The position numbers and the translations under genes were made by a program. A DNA stretch of 64,000 bases from JAFAMS01 sp963715815 (GTDB lineage Bacteria; Vulcanimicrobiota; Vulcanimicrobiia; Vulcanimicrobiales; Vulcanimicrobiaceae): positions 682,001 through 746,000 of the forward strand of contig OY970278.1 of the NCBI GenBank assembly GCA_963715815.1. Direction: 5' to 3'. The notes under the pieces were generated by a model. The model was given only the letters and a program-made list of their open reading frames with translations, was not told the DNA's origin and made no database searches. Shown one piece after another: positions 7,218 to 16,748 of this stretch (the first letter of the stretch is position 1; each line of letters starts with the position of its first letter).

Positions 7218-10073
7218 TTGAGCGCGCTCGAGGAGCGCTTACGTAAGGAAGTCCAGGGCGACGTCGCCTTTGATTCGGTTACGCGCGCGCTGTACGCGAC
7301 CGATGCGTCGATCTATCAGATCGAACCGCGCGGCGTGGTCATTCCGAAGACGATCGATGACATTGCGGCGGTCGTCGGCGTCTGCCGCGAAGCCGGTGTG
7401 CCGGTCTTACCGCGCGGGGCCGGAACCTCGCAGTGCGGACAAACGGTAGGGAACGCTGTCGTCGTCGACACCAGCAAAAATCTGCGCGCGATCGAAGCGC
7501 TTGATGCGCCGGCGCGCCGCGTGCGTGTTCAGCCGGGCCTCGTTCTCGAGCACCTCAATGCGCGGCTGAAGCCTGAAGGTCTGTTTTTCCCCATCGATCC
7601 TTCAACGGCGAGCCGTGCGACGCTGGGTGGAATGACCGCGAACAATTCGTCGGGAGCGCGCTCGATTCGCTACGGGATGATGGTGCATAACGTGCTCGGC
7701 ATCGACGCGATTCTGGCCGACGGCACGCGTGCCGCATTTAACGACGGTACGCCCAAAGGAACCGCTCCACTGATCGAACGTCTTCGCTCGATCGCATCGC
7801 GCGAAACCGACGAGATCGCAAAGCGCTTCCCGCACGTGATGCGGCGCGTCGGCGGCTACAATCTGGACGCGATCCAGAACGGTCCGTTCAATACGGCGAA
7901 GATCCTCGTCGGTTCCGAAGGGACGCTCGCGTTCTTCACCTCGATCGAGCTGATGCTGCAGCCGTTGCCGCGTGAGCGAGTGCTCGGGATCTGTCACTTC
8001 CCGCGATTTCACGACGCGATGGCCTCAACGAAGGAGCTGGTCAAGACCGATCCGGTCGCAATCGAGCTCGTCGACCGCACGATGCTCGAGCTCTCGCGCG
8101 CGAATCCGACGTTTGCGCCGACGATCGAACGCTACGTCGAAGGCCGTCCTGACGCAATTCTGCTCGTCGAATTCACGGGAGACGATGCCGCGTTGTTGCG
8201 TCCCAAGCTCGACGAGCTCGACGAGTGCATGTCCGCGCTCGGCTTTCCAAACTCGGTCGTGAAAGTGACCGACGCTGCAGCCCAGAACGAGATTTGGTCG
8301 GTGCGCTCGGCGGGACTGAACATCATGACCTCGATGAAGGGCGACGCGAAACCCGTTTCGATCATCGAAGACTGTGCCGTCGATCTCGAGCATCTCGCCG
8401 ACTACACGGCGCGCCTTACGCAGATCTTCGAAAAGTACGGAACCTACGGAACCTGGTACGCGCATGCGTCCGTGGGGTGTTTGCACGTTCGTCCCGTGCT
8501 CAACGTCAAGCACGACGAAGACGTCGGAAAGCTGCGTGCGATTGCGGAAGAAGCGTTCGAGCTGGTTCGAGAGTACGGCGGTTCGCATTCCGGTGAGCAC
8601 GGCGACGGTATCGTGCGCTCCGAGTTTCACCGCGAAATGTTCGGCGAGCGCATCGTGCGCGCGTTCGAGAACGTCAAAGACGCCTTCGATCCCCAAGGCC
8701 TCTTCAATCCCGGCAAGATCGTGCGTGCACCGCTCATGGACGATCGTTCGCTCTTTCGGTATCCGCCGGGCTACGAGCCGATCCAGCTCGACACGGTGCT
8801 CGACTGGTCGGATTGGGGCGGCTTCGCCGGTGCCGTCGAGATGTGCAACAACAACGGTGCATGCCGTAAGAATTCCGACGTCATGTGTCCCTCATACATG
8901 GTTACGCAAGACGAAGAACACGTTACGCGCGGTCGTGCCAATGCCTTACGCCATGCGTTGACCGGGCAGCTGGGACGTGACGCGTTGACGTCGGACCGCA
9001 TGTACGACGTGCTCGATTTGTGCGTTAGCTGCAAAGGCTGCCGGCGCGAGTGTCCGACCGGCGTCGACATGGCGCGCATGAAGATCGAGTTTCTATATCA
9101 CTATCGCAAACGGCACGGGTGGCGAACAAAAGATCGGATCGTCGCAAACCTTCCGCGCTACGCGCCGCTGATGAAATACGCAAACGCACCGGCGCGATTG
9201 CGAAATGCGCTCGGCCTACTGGCGCGCGGAACGGAAAAGCTCACCGGATTTTCCGGAAAGCGTTCCATCCCGGTACCGGCCGCGCGTCCATTTCTAGACG
9301 ACTCGTTGCGGCGTCAAAACGGGCCGCCGCCGGTCGGTGAAGTCGTTCTGTTCGTTGACACCTTCAATCGTTATTTCGAGCCGCAGAATGCGCGCGCAGC
9401 GCTGCGCGTTCTCGAAGCCGCAAAATACGACGTCGTATTTCCAACGGTGCGAGATCGCGGACGGCCGCTCTGTTGCGGGCGGACGTATTTGGGCGCCGGA
9501 ATGGTTGACGAAGCGCGGCGCGAGATGCAGCGCGTCATCGAAGCGCTCGAAGAGCCTGCGCGGCGCGGCATTCCGATCGTCGGCCTCGAGCCGTCATGCT
9601 TGCTGACGTTACGCGACGAGTTGCTTGCGATCGTCCCCGGCGACGCGGCCAAGACGATCGCGTCGCAAGCGATGCTCTTCGAAGAGTTTGTGGTGCGCGA
9701 GCAGAGCGCCGGCCGCTTGAACCTCAATCTGCATCCGCTACCCGAGCAAAAGGCGTTCGTGCACGGGCATTGCCATCAAAAGGCGTTCGGTGCATTCGCA
9801 CCGGTTCTGCAAACGCTGCGCATGATACCGTCGCTCGAAGTCGTGCCGATCGATTCGAGCTGTTGCGGAATGGCGGGCAGCTTCGGCTACGAGATCGAGC
9901 ACTACGAGATCTCGAAGAAAATGGCCGAACGTTCGCTGCTCCCCGCAGTACGCTCAGCCGGGGAGCACGACCTCATCGTCACCGACGGGACGAGCTGCCG
10001 TCATCAAATCGCCGATCTTGCGAATCGCAAAGCCCTACACGTCGCCCGCGTGCTGGAGCGTGCGCTCGTCTAA
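7218..10073 (+). CDS. FAD-linked oxidase fused to Fe-S oxidoreductase (GlcD-GlcF / YdiJ-like)
   Basis: About 951 residues. The N-terminal half is an FAD-binding PCMH-type oxidase (VLPRGAGTSQCGQTVG; GGMTANNSSGARSIRYGMM; C-terminal SGEHGDGIVRSEF and GLFNPGKIV). The second half is a GlcF-like iron-sulfur part with CNNNGACRK, CVSCKGCRRECPTG and two CCG modules (RPLCCGRTYLGAG, SSCCGMAGSFGYE). The architecture matches 2-hydroxyacid dehydrogenases such as YdiJ and fused glycolate oxidases. I chose TTG 7218 because the in-frame region upstream lies inside the aminotransferase gene and is not family-like; no good ribosome-binding site is visible. The likely partner is the upstream glyoxylate aminotransferase. 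Confidence 0.9.
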   Translation: MSALEERLRKEVQGDVAFDSVTRALYATDASIYQIEPRGVVIPKTIDDIAAVVGVCREAGVPVLPRGAGTSQCGQTVGNAVVVDTSKNLRAIEALDAPARRVRVQPGLVLEHLNARLKPEGLFFPIDPSTASRATLGGMTANNSSGARSIRYGMMVHNVLGIDAILADGTRAAFNDGTPKGTAPLIERLRSIASRETDEIAKRFPHVMRRVGGYNLDAIQNGPFNTAKILVGSEGTLAFFTSIELMLQPLPRERVLGICHFPRFHDAMASTKELVKTDPVAIELVDRTMLELSRANPTFAPTIERYVEGRPDAILLVEFTGDDAALLRPKLDELDECMSALGFPNSVVKVTDAAAQNEIWSVRSAGLNIMTSMKGDAKPVSIIEDCAVDLEHLADYTARLTQIFEKYGTYGTWYAHASVGCLHVRPVLNVKHDEDVGKLRAIAEEAFELVREYGGSHSGEHGDGIVRSEFHREMFGERIVRAFENVKDAFDPQGLFNPGKIVRAPLMDDRSLFRYPPGYEPIQLDTVLDWSDWGGFAGAVEMCNNNGACRKNSDVMCPSYMVTQDEEHVTRGRANALRHALTGQLGRDALTSDRMYDVLDLCVSCKGCRRECPTGVDMARMKIEFLYHYRKRHGWRTKDRIVANLPRYAPLMKYANAPARLRNALGLLARGTEKLTGFSGKRSIPVPAARPFLDDSLRRQNGPPPVGEVVLFVDTFNRYFEPQNARAALRVLEAAKYDVVFPTVRDRGRPLCCGRTYLGAGMVDEARREMQRVIEALEEPARRGIPIVGLEPSCLLTLRDELLAIVPGDAAKTIASQAMLFEEFVVREQSAGRLNLNLHPLPEQKAFVHGHCHQKAFGAFAPVLQTLRMIPSLEVVPIDSSCCGMAGSFGYEIEHYEISKKMAERSLLPAVRSAGEHDLIVTDGTSCRHQIADLANRKALHVARVLERALV

Positions 10074-10975
10074 ACAGCTGCTGGTTGTGAGATCCAGTCG
10101 TAGAGTGCGCTGAACAGCTGGCCGCGTTGCTCGATCGTGAGCGGGACGAGCGGCGGCAGGAGGCGTTCCCACTTATCGTTCTGATCGATGCGGGCTTTGA
10201 TCGCTTTGATCGCGGGAATGAGCGGCTGCGATTGAATCGTGTTGCGAAGCGCTGCGACTTTCGCTTGTTTCGCGTGGTAGTCCGTATCGCTCGCCGACCA
10301 GGCGGCTTGCGCCTCACGCGACGTAACGTTGACGCTCGCTGAGATACAGCCCGCGCAACCGTCTCGCTTCGCGTCCGCGATATAGGCTTCGGTTCCGGGG
10401 AAGACCGCGAATTTCGGAAGCCGCTGTAACAGTTCGCGCTGATAGTCACGATCGTTTGCGCTGTCTTTGACGCCGGCGACGATCCCGGGGAACTCCGCAA
10501 CCAGCCGCTCGATCAGCGTGACCGAGTACCACAGACCTGTCATCGCCGGAAAATTGTAGAGATAAATTTTAATGCGGCGCGGGTCGGCACGTTCTATCAA
10601 ACGTGCGAGAAATGCGAAGATGCCGTCGTCGGAGACGCCTTTGTAGTAGAAGGGCGGCAACACGAGCGCCGCGGCAAAGCCGCAGGCTTGCGCATGTTTC
10701 GTGAGCCGGATTGCGTCCTCGACGGCGGGAGCGCCGGTCCCGACCATCATGCGATCCATCGGTAACCCGCTCGAAGTGACGGCGTCCATGAGATCGAAGC
10801 GGTCGGCAAGCCCGATTGAGTTCGCCTCGCCGGTCGTGCCCAAGACATTGATTCCGTCGCAACCGTTCTGCAGAAGCGACTTGCAGTGCGCGATGTAGCG
10901 CGCGTGGTGGGGCTGCGCTCGCCGATCGAACGGCGTGATTGCCGCGGCCATGACGCCACCGAGAACTTTTGCCAT
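10070..10975 (-). CDS. DapA-family (dihydrodipicolinate synthase / N-acetylneuraminate lyase) aldolase
   Basis: 301-residue class-I aldolase TIM barrel. It has the pyruvate-binding GTTGEANSIGLADR motif, the Tyr in IYLYNFPAMTG and the Schiff-base Lys in GIVAGVKDSAND. It is the last gene of the ABC-importer operon, starting two bases after the ATPase gene, and its end overlaps the convergent oxidase gene by four bases. The context argues for catabolic cleavage of an imported substrate rather than lysine biosynthesis, because no lysine genes are near. The exact reaction is unknown. Confidence 0.88.
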   Translation of the reverse strand: MAKVLGGVMAAAITPFDRRAQPHHARYIAHCKSLLQNGCDGINVLGTTGEANSIGLADRFDLMDAVTSSGLPMDRMMVGTGAPAVEDAIRLTKHAQACGFAAALVLPPFYYKGVSDDGIFAFLARLIERADPRRIKIYLYNFPAMTGLWYSVTLIERLVAEFPGIVAGVKDSANDRDYQRELLQRLPKFAVFPGTEAYIADAKRDGCAGCISASVNVTSREAQAAWSASDTDYHAKQAKVAALRNTIQSQPLIPAIKAIKARIDQNDKWERLLPPLVPLTIEQRGQLFSALYDWISQPAAV

Positions 10976-10977
10976 CT

Positions 10978-12045
10978 TTAGGCCTCCACAATTCGGCAGC
11001 GTTCGATTGGCAGCTGGAGCGTTACCTCCGAACCAACCGGATGATCGAGCGCCGGATCGGTGAGGGCGCGCACTTGCAGGCTGCCTGGCAGCTCGATCAA
11101 GTAATCGCGTACCTCTCCCAGATACGTTTGCCGGATAACGCGGCCCGTGGCTTGATTCGTTCCGCTTGCCGTTGCGCCGTTCGTGCTGAGCATGACGTGC
11201 TGGGGCCGGATGCAGACGACGGCTTTTTCCCCGCGCGCGAGCGCGACGCCGCTCGCCGCGCGAAGCGTAATCGATCCGCAGGTGAGCGTTCGTTCTTCGC
11301 TCAGCGTGCCTTCAAGGACGTTCATGCGGCCGATGAATGACGCAGCGAAGGCGGTCCTCGGCGATTCGTAGATTTCGTGCGGTGTGCCGACTTGCTCGAT
11401 GCGTCCGAGATTCATGATCGCAATCCGGTCTGCCGTCACCATCGCCTCGGCTTGGTCGTGCGTGACGTACACCATCGTGATCCCGGTTTCATCATGCAAG
11501 CGGCGGATCTCGAATCGCATCTGCTCGCGCAGGTTGGCATCGAGATTCGAGAGCGGTTCATCGAGCAACAGGATGTCCGGTTCGACGACGACCGCGCGCG
11601 CGAGCGCAACGCGTTGCTGCTGTCCACCCGAGAGCTCCGAAGGATAGCGAGCGGAAAGATGACTCATGTGAACCGTTTCGAGCACGCGCTCGACGCGGCG
11701 CTTGATCTCGTCACGAGAGACACGCCGGACGCCAAGGCCGTATGCGACGTTTTCGAAAACCGTCATGTGCGGCCAGACCGCATAGCTCTGGAAGATCAGC
11801 GACATGTTGCGGTGTTCCGGCGGTACGACGTTATTCGAACTGGAGAGCACGCGGTCGCCCGTTCGAATTTCACCCTCGTCGGGGCTCATGAATCCGGCTA
11901 GCAGCGAGAGCGTCGTCGTCTTACCGCAACCCGAAGGTCCGAGCAGCGCCATCACCTCGCCGTTTTCAACGACGAGATCGACGCCGTCGACGGCAAGCGC
12001 CATTCCGAAGCGTTTGCGCAATCCGGAGATCGTAATCTGCGCCAT
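10978..12045 (-). CDS. ABC importer ATP-binding protein (PotA/FbpC type)
   Basis: 355 residues. Walker A GPSGCGKTTTLSLL, Q-loop LIFQSYAVWPH, signature LSGGQQQRVALARA, Walker B ILLLDEPLSNLD and H-loop VTHDQAEA are all present. A C-terminal TOBE-like domain (VVCIRPQHVMLS) places it with the iron(III)/polyamine/2-aminoethylphosphonate group. It energises the permease encoded immediately upstream, whose stop shares one base with this ATG (TAATG). The reading frame is intact, unlike the permease and binding protein of the same operon. Confidence 0.93.
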   Translation of the reverse strand: MAQITISGLRKRFGMALAVDGVDLVVENGEVMALLGPSGCGKTTTLSLLAGFMSPDEGEIRTGDRVLSSSNNVVPPEHRNMSLIFQSYAVWPHMTVFENVAYGLGVRRVSRDEIKRRVERVLETVHMSHLSARYPSELSGGQQQRVALARAVVVEPDILLLDEPLSNLDANLREQMRFEIRRLHDETGITMVYVTHDQAEAMVTADRIAIMNLGRIEQVGTPHEIYESPRTAFAASFIGRMNVLEGTLSEERTLTCGSITLRAASGVALARGEKAVVCIRPQHVMLSTNGATASGTNQATGRVIRQTYLGEVRDYLIELPGSLQVRALTDPALDHPVGSEVTLQLPIERCRIVEA

Positions 12046-13780
12046 TATACGGGTTGCGATTCTGCAGCGATCAAGCTGCGTCCGAGGAACCGGTACATCA
12101 AGAGCGCGATCGCGAATGTGGCAATGAGGATCAGGACACCGAGCGTCGAGAGCGCTTCAAAATTGCCGGCGTCGCTGAAATCGAAGATGACCGTCGACAT
12201 CACGGCGGTCGCCGGCGTAAAGAGAAAGATCGCGCACGAAAGCTCGCGCAGTGCAGGGATGAACACGAGCAACCACGCGGAGAGCATGCCCGCGCGTAAG
12301 AGTGGAAATGTGACCGTGAAGACCGATTGGAGCCGCCCCGCGCCAAGCGTGCGCGCCGCGAATTCGAGATCACTGGATAGCGTCTGAAGCGAGGTCGTGA
12401 AGTTCGAGTAGGCGATCGGCAAGAAGCGCGTTGCGAATGCCACGATCAGCATCCATGCTGTTCCGTAAAGCAAGAGCGGCGGACGTGAGAAAGCCGCGTA
12501 AAATCCGATCGCGAGGATGATGCCCGGGATCACATACGGTGCCATGCAGATGAACGAGAGTATGTTTCCGCCGGGAACCAAGCCGCGCTGAACCGCGAAG
12601 CTGATCGTCACCGCGAGTGCGACCGCAATCGTGGCGGCCGCAAACGCGTACAGGAATGAATGCGCGATCGCGGCGCGCGTTTCAGGATTGTCGAAGATCG
12701 CCCAGCGGTACCAGTAGAACGTCAGATTGCCGGGAACCGGTCCGCGTCCCCAGGCGCGCGAGAGCGACGTCGCCAGCAACGCCGTGTACGGCATCGCAAC
12801 GGCAATAAACGGCACGGTAAACGCCGCGATACACATTGGTATCCGCCATGCGCGCAGCGCAACGAGATGCCGACGTCCGCCTTTTGTGCCGATCATCGTG
12901 TATTTGCGTCTGCCGATGAGCCGCCGCTGAACATACAGCAACCCGGCAGTTATCAGAAGAAGCGGCATCGCGTAGGCGGCGGCAAGCTCGATTCGTGACG
13001 GATATTGAAAGAAGAGATAGAGCTGCGTCGTGATGACCTGCGTGCGCGCCGGAATCAAAAGAAAAGCCGGCGCTCCGAACTCCGAGAGAGCCTCGAGGAA
13101 CGACATGATGAATCCGCGCGATGATCGCGGGCAGCGCCAAAGGCAGAACAATCGTAAGCGTCCGTCGCAAGCGATCCCGACCCGAGGATCGCCGCCGCAT
13201 CTTCCAGTTCGGACGGCATCACCGCAAGCGCTCCCGCGACGAACGTGAACGTGTACGGAATGTTGTACGAAGCCATCACGAAGACTGCGCCCGCGAGCGA
13301 GTAGATGTTGAACGGGCCCTGATCGGCTCCGGTGAGCGCGACGATTGCGCGATTCAACCAACCGCTATGCGGTGCAGCGAGCAGCATCCAGGCCTGCGCG
13401 CCAAGGAACGGCGGCGTGACGAACGCTGCGATGACGAGTGCGCGCAGAAGTCCGCGAGCCGGGAGGTCAGTGCGTGCGACGAGCCACGCGAGCGGCGTGC
13501 CGATCGCCGTCGCGATCGCGGCGACCGACGTCGCCAAAATCAACGAGTTCAGAATCGGCGCGAGGTAAATCGATTGTGTAAATGCCGTTACGTAGTTTGC
13601 GAGTCCCAATTTCCCGGCCGGGATTTGCAAGCTCATATACAGCAGCCAGGCGAGCGGCAAGAGCACCATGATGGCGACCGCAGCTACGGCGAGCACGAAG
13701 ATGAACGCGCCTGCATCGAGCTTCCCGAACGGAAGCACGCGCGTGCCGGGAAGGCTTACACGTTGAACGTTTCGCGCCAC
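12045..13780 (-). CDS. ABC importer permease, fused two-domain type (two frame breaks)
   Basis: One permease read in three frames. 13780 to about 13170 encodes TM segments and the first inner-membrane loop ending ELEDAAAILGSG. About 60 bases in a second frame give LRRTLTIVLPLALPAII. From about 13108 the third frame continues GFIMSFLEALSEFGAPAFLL and a second permease half with its own EAA-like loop (LEFAARTLGAGRLQSVF). Joining the frames gives a double-length iron/AEP-type permease of about 575 residues. Each break is cured by removing one base. The start is GTG 13780, which overlaps the binding-protein stop. If the breaks are real, the importer is dead. Confidence 0.85.
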
Positions 13781-14806
13781 TTCGCAACGACTTCGGGAAT
13801 ACCGGCGGCAAGGCGCTCGACTTTGTTACGCGTCCACCGGATCTTATCGAGCTTGACGCCGTTTGCGGATGGCACGTCGGTCCGCAACGGATAGTTGTAA
13901 CTCTTGACGAGCGCCTCCGAGTATTCGCGCGAATACATGAAGTTCATGAACAAGCGTCCGGCGTTCGGATGCGGCGCATCTTTGAGAACCGCAACAGGGG
14001 CCGTGATGAGAACGCTGTCGTCATCCGGATAGACGATGTCGATCGGGTTGCCGCCTGCTTTGCGTTCGAGTGAATAATTGTCGGGACCGGCGCCGACCAT
14101 TCGCTCGCCGCCGACGATGTCGGTAACGGTGTCGTTGACCGAGCGCCCGATCTTCGGATTGTTGGCGGCGATGCTCTTGAAATATTCCCATCCGTACTTG
14201 TCGTTCATGGCGACGACCCAATTGCCGACGTAGCCGCTGAAAGCCGGATGTCCGAGCGTGACCTGATTCTTCCACTTCGGATCGCCGAGCTGCGGCCAGC
14301 GATGTGGCGGCTGAACCTTCGTGTTGTAATTGATCAGGACGAAGCCCAGAGCGCCCGATCTGATACGCTTCATCCGGATCGAGATGGCGCAGCGAAGCCG
14401 GAACTTTGTTGATGTCAGCCGGGACGAATGGCGCGAGAACGTTCTGACTCTTCAGGGTGACGTAATGCGATTCGTCAGTCGAAGCGAAGACGTCAAGCTC
14501 TTTGACATTCGATTTCAGGTCTTGATTCAGGCGCTGAAATATGACTTGCGCGGTCTGACGGATGAACACGACCTCGATGCCGGGATATTTCGCCTTGAAT
14601 GCGTCGCGTATGCGATCGGCGGCACTTTGCGCATAGTGGGCAGTCCACCAAACGACCGTGCCTTCTTTTTTCGCGGCGGCGTAAAGCTTCGAGACGTCGG
14701 CATCGCGCATCGCGTCGACTTTGGCATCGACCGGTGTGCAAGTAACGAGCGCCGCGGCAGCGCCGCCGGCAAGTGCAAGAAAATTGCCGCGAGACGATTG
14801 AGACAT
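13756..14806 (-). CDS. ABC importer extracellular solute-binding protein, family 1 type (one frame break)
   Basis: Periplasmic binding protein of about 350 residues with a hydrophobic signal peptide (FLALAGGAAAALVTC). The N-terminal lobe contains LYAAAKKEGTVVWWTAHYAQ and YPGIEVVFIR, typical of iron(III)/AEP-type binding proteins. The frame breaks near 14360 between DPDEAY and RSGALGFVLINYN, where one extra base is present, then continues to 13756 (WRETFNV). It is the first gene of an operon with permease, ATPase and a DapA-like aldolase, which suggests an organic ligand rather than iron. The ligand is not identifiable. Confidence 0.85.
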
Positions 14807-14911
14807 CAGACCCCCTCAGCGCGATGAAGTGACTCGCGAAGGATACGGCGTCAGGTTACGAACCTCCGCCGCTGCAGCGGGGACCGCGACGGTGGTCGCG
14901 AAGGCCGTCCG

Positions 14912-15002
14912 ACCACGGGAGCTCGGGTAATCTGGGCTGAGAGGGCGGCTGCGCCGCCGACCGTCAACCTGAACCGGGTAATGCCGGCGAAGGGAGTCGT
15001 CA
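14912..15002 (+). promoter_or_regulatory. TPP riboswitch (THI element)
   Basis: Directly upstream of thiC. Conserved pieces are visible: CTGGGCTGAGAGGGC near 14932-14946, a G+C-rich hairpin (GGCGGCTGCGCCGCC), then ACCTGAACCGGGTAATGC and CGGCGAAGGGA ending near 14995. These match the CUGAGA and ACCUGAUCUGGGUAAUGCCAGCGAAGGGA core of the thiamine-pyrophosphate aptamer. It probably lowers thiC expression when TPP is abundant. Only about 30 bases separate it from the ATG, so translational control by occluding the AGAGGAAG ribosome site (about 15020-15027) is plausible. Limits are approximate. Confidence 0.92.
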
Positions 15003-15034
15003 TCGGAAGCGCGGTCCATGAGAGGAAGTGCGCT

Positions 15035-16715
15035 ATGTCGATGACCGTCGAGCCTCGGAACGAAGCAATCACGCGTAAGCCGTTTCCAGGTTCACGAAAA
15101 GTCTACGCCGGAGCGAAAGATCCGTCGATCCGCGTGCCGATGCGCGCGATCGCGTTGACGGATGGTGAGACGCACGTCGTCTACGACACGAGCGGCCCAT
15201 ACACGGACCCCGACGCCGTGCATCGACGTCCGCAAAGGCCTCGAGCCGATTCGCGAGGCTTGGATCGAAGCGCGCAACGACACGGTCGTGCTCGATAAAA
15301 CCAATCCGCTCTTTCCTTCGCAAAAAGTGCGCGTTGCAAAATCGGGTTCAGCCGTTACGCAGATGCACTATGCGCGCCGCGGAACGATCACACCCGAGAT
15401 GGAGTACATCGCGATCCGGGAGAATTGCGCGCCGGAGCATGTGCGCGACGAAGTTGCGCGCGGCCGTGCGATAATTCCCTCGAACATCAACCATCCGGAA
15501 AGCGAGCCGATGATCATCGGCCGCAATTTCCTCGTCAAGATCAACGCGAACATCGGCAACTCGGCCATCACTTCGACGATCGAGGAAGAAGTCGAGAAGA
15601 TGGCGTGGGCGACGCGTTGGGGCGCGGACACCGTCATGGATCTCTCGACCGGTAAGAACATCCACGAGACGCGCGAGTGGATTTTGCGGAACTCGCCGGT
15701 TCCCATCGGTACCGTCCCGATCTATCAAGCGCTCGAGAAAGTGCGCGGCAAAGCGGAAGACCTCACTTGGGAGATCTATCGCGACACGTTGATCGAACAA
15801 GCCGAACAAGGCGTCGACTATTTCACGATTCACGCCGGCGTGTTGTTGCGGTATATTCCGCTCACTGCCAAGCGCGTGACGGGTATCGTTTCCCGGGGCG
15901 GATCGATTCTCGCGAAGTGGTGCCTTTCGCATCACAAAGAGAATTTTCTCTACACGCACTTCGAAGATATTTGCGAGATCATGCGCGCCTACGACGTCGC
16001 GTTCTCACTCGGTGATGGTCTGCGTCCCGGCTGCCAAGCCGACGCCAACGACGAAGCGCAATTCGGCGAGCTCGATACGCTCGGCGAGCTGACGGATATC
16101 GCTTGGAAGCACGACGTGCAAGTCATGATCGAAGGTCCGGGCCATGTCCCGATGCACTTGATCAAAGAGAATATGGATCGTCAGCTCGAGATCTGCAAGG
16201 AAGCGCCGTTCTACACGCTCGGCCCGCTCACGACCGACATCGCGCCGGGTTACGATCACATCACGAGCGCGATCGGCGCCGCGATGATCGGCTGGTACGG
16301 AACCGCGATGCTCTGCTACGTCACGCCGAAAGAACATCTCGGATTGCCCGACAAGCAAGACGTGAAGGACGGCGTAATCGCCTACAAAATCGCAGCGCAC
16401 GCCGCAGACGTCGCCAAAGGGCATCCGCACGCGCGGCATTGGGACGATATCCTCTCGAAGGCGCGTTTCGAATTCCGGTGGGAGGATCAGTTCAATCTCT
16501 CACTCGATCCTGAGACCGCACGCACGTTCCACGACGAGACGCTTCCGGCCGAAGGCGCGAAGGTCGCGCACTTCTGCTCGATGTGCGGTCCGCATTTCTG
16601 CTCGATGAAGATCACGCAAGACGTGCGTGAGTTCGCCGAGCGCGGGATGCAGGAGAAGTCCGAGGAGTTCAAGGCCGCCGGCTCCGAGATTTACGTCAAG
16701 CAAGGCCCTGCTTAG
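15035..16715 (+). CDS. thiC: Phosphomethylpyrimidine synthase ThiC (one frame break)
   Basis: Radical-SAM enzyme converting aminoimidazole ribotide to HMP phosphate for thiamine. The start ATG 15035 (MSMTVEPRNEAITRKPFPGS) lies behind a TPP riboswitch. The N-terminal frame runs to YTDPDA at about 15215. The rest (IDVRKGLEPIREAW onward) is one base out of frame and intact to the stop. Diagnostic motifs are NINHPESEPMIIGRNFLVKI, IEGPGHVPMHLIKENM and the C-terminal cluster ligands CSMCGPHFC. Removing one base near GCCGTGCATCG restores about 560 residues, the usual length. The break is probably a sequence error since the gene is otherwise perfect. Confidence 0.95.
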
Positions 16716-16729
16716 GATTCGGCAGGGCC
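16704..16729 (+). terminator. Perfect 8-bp inverted repeat at the thiC stop
   Basis: GGCCCTGC (16704-16711) and GCAGGGCC (16722-16729) are exact inverted copies separated by ten bases that contain the thiC stop codon. It could fold as a strong hairpin and act as a terminator or 3'-end stabiliser. There is no T-tract after it, so a classic intrinsic terminator is not assured. Confidence 0.5.
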
Positions 16730-16748
16730 GCTGTCCAAGGTGTCCGTG

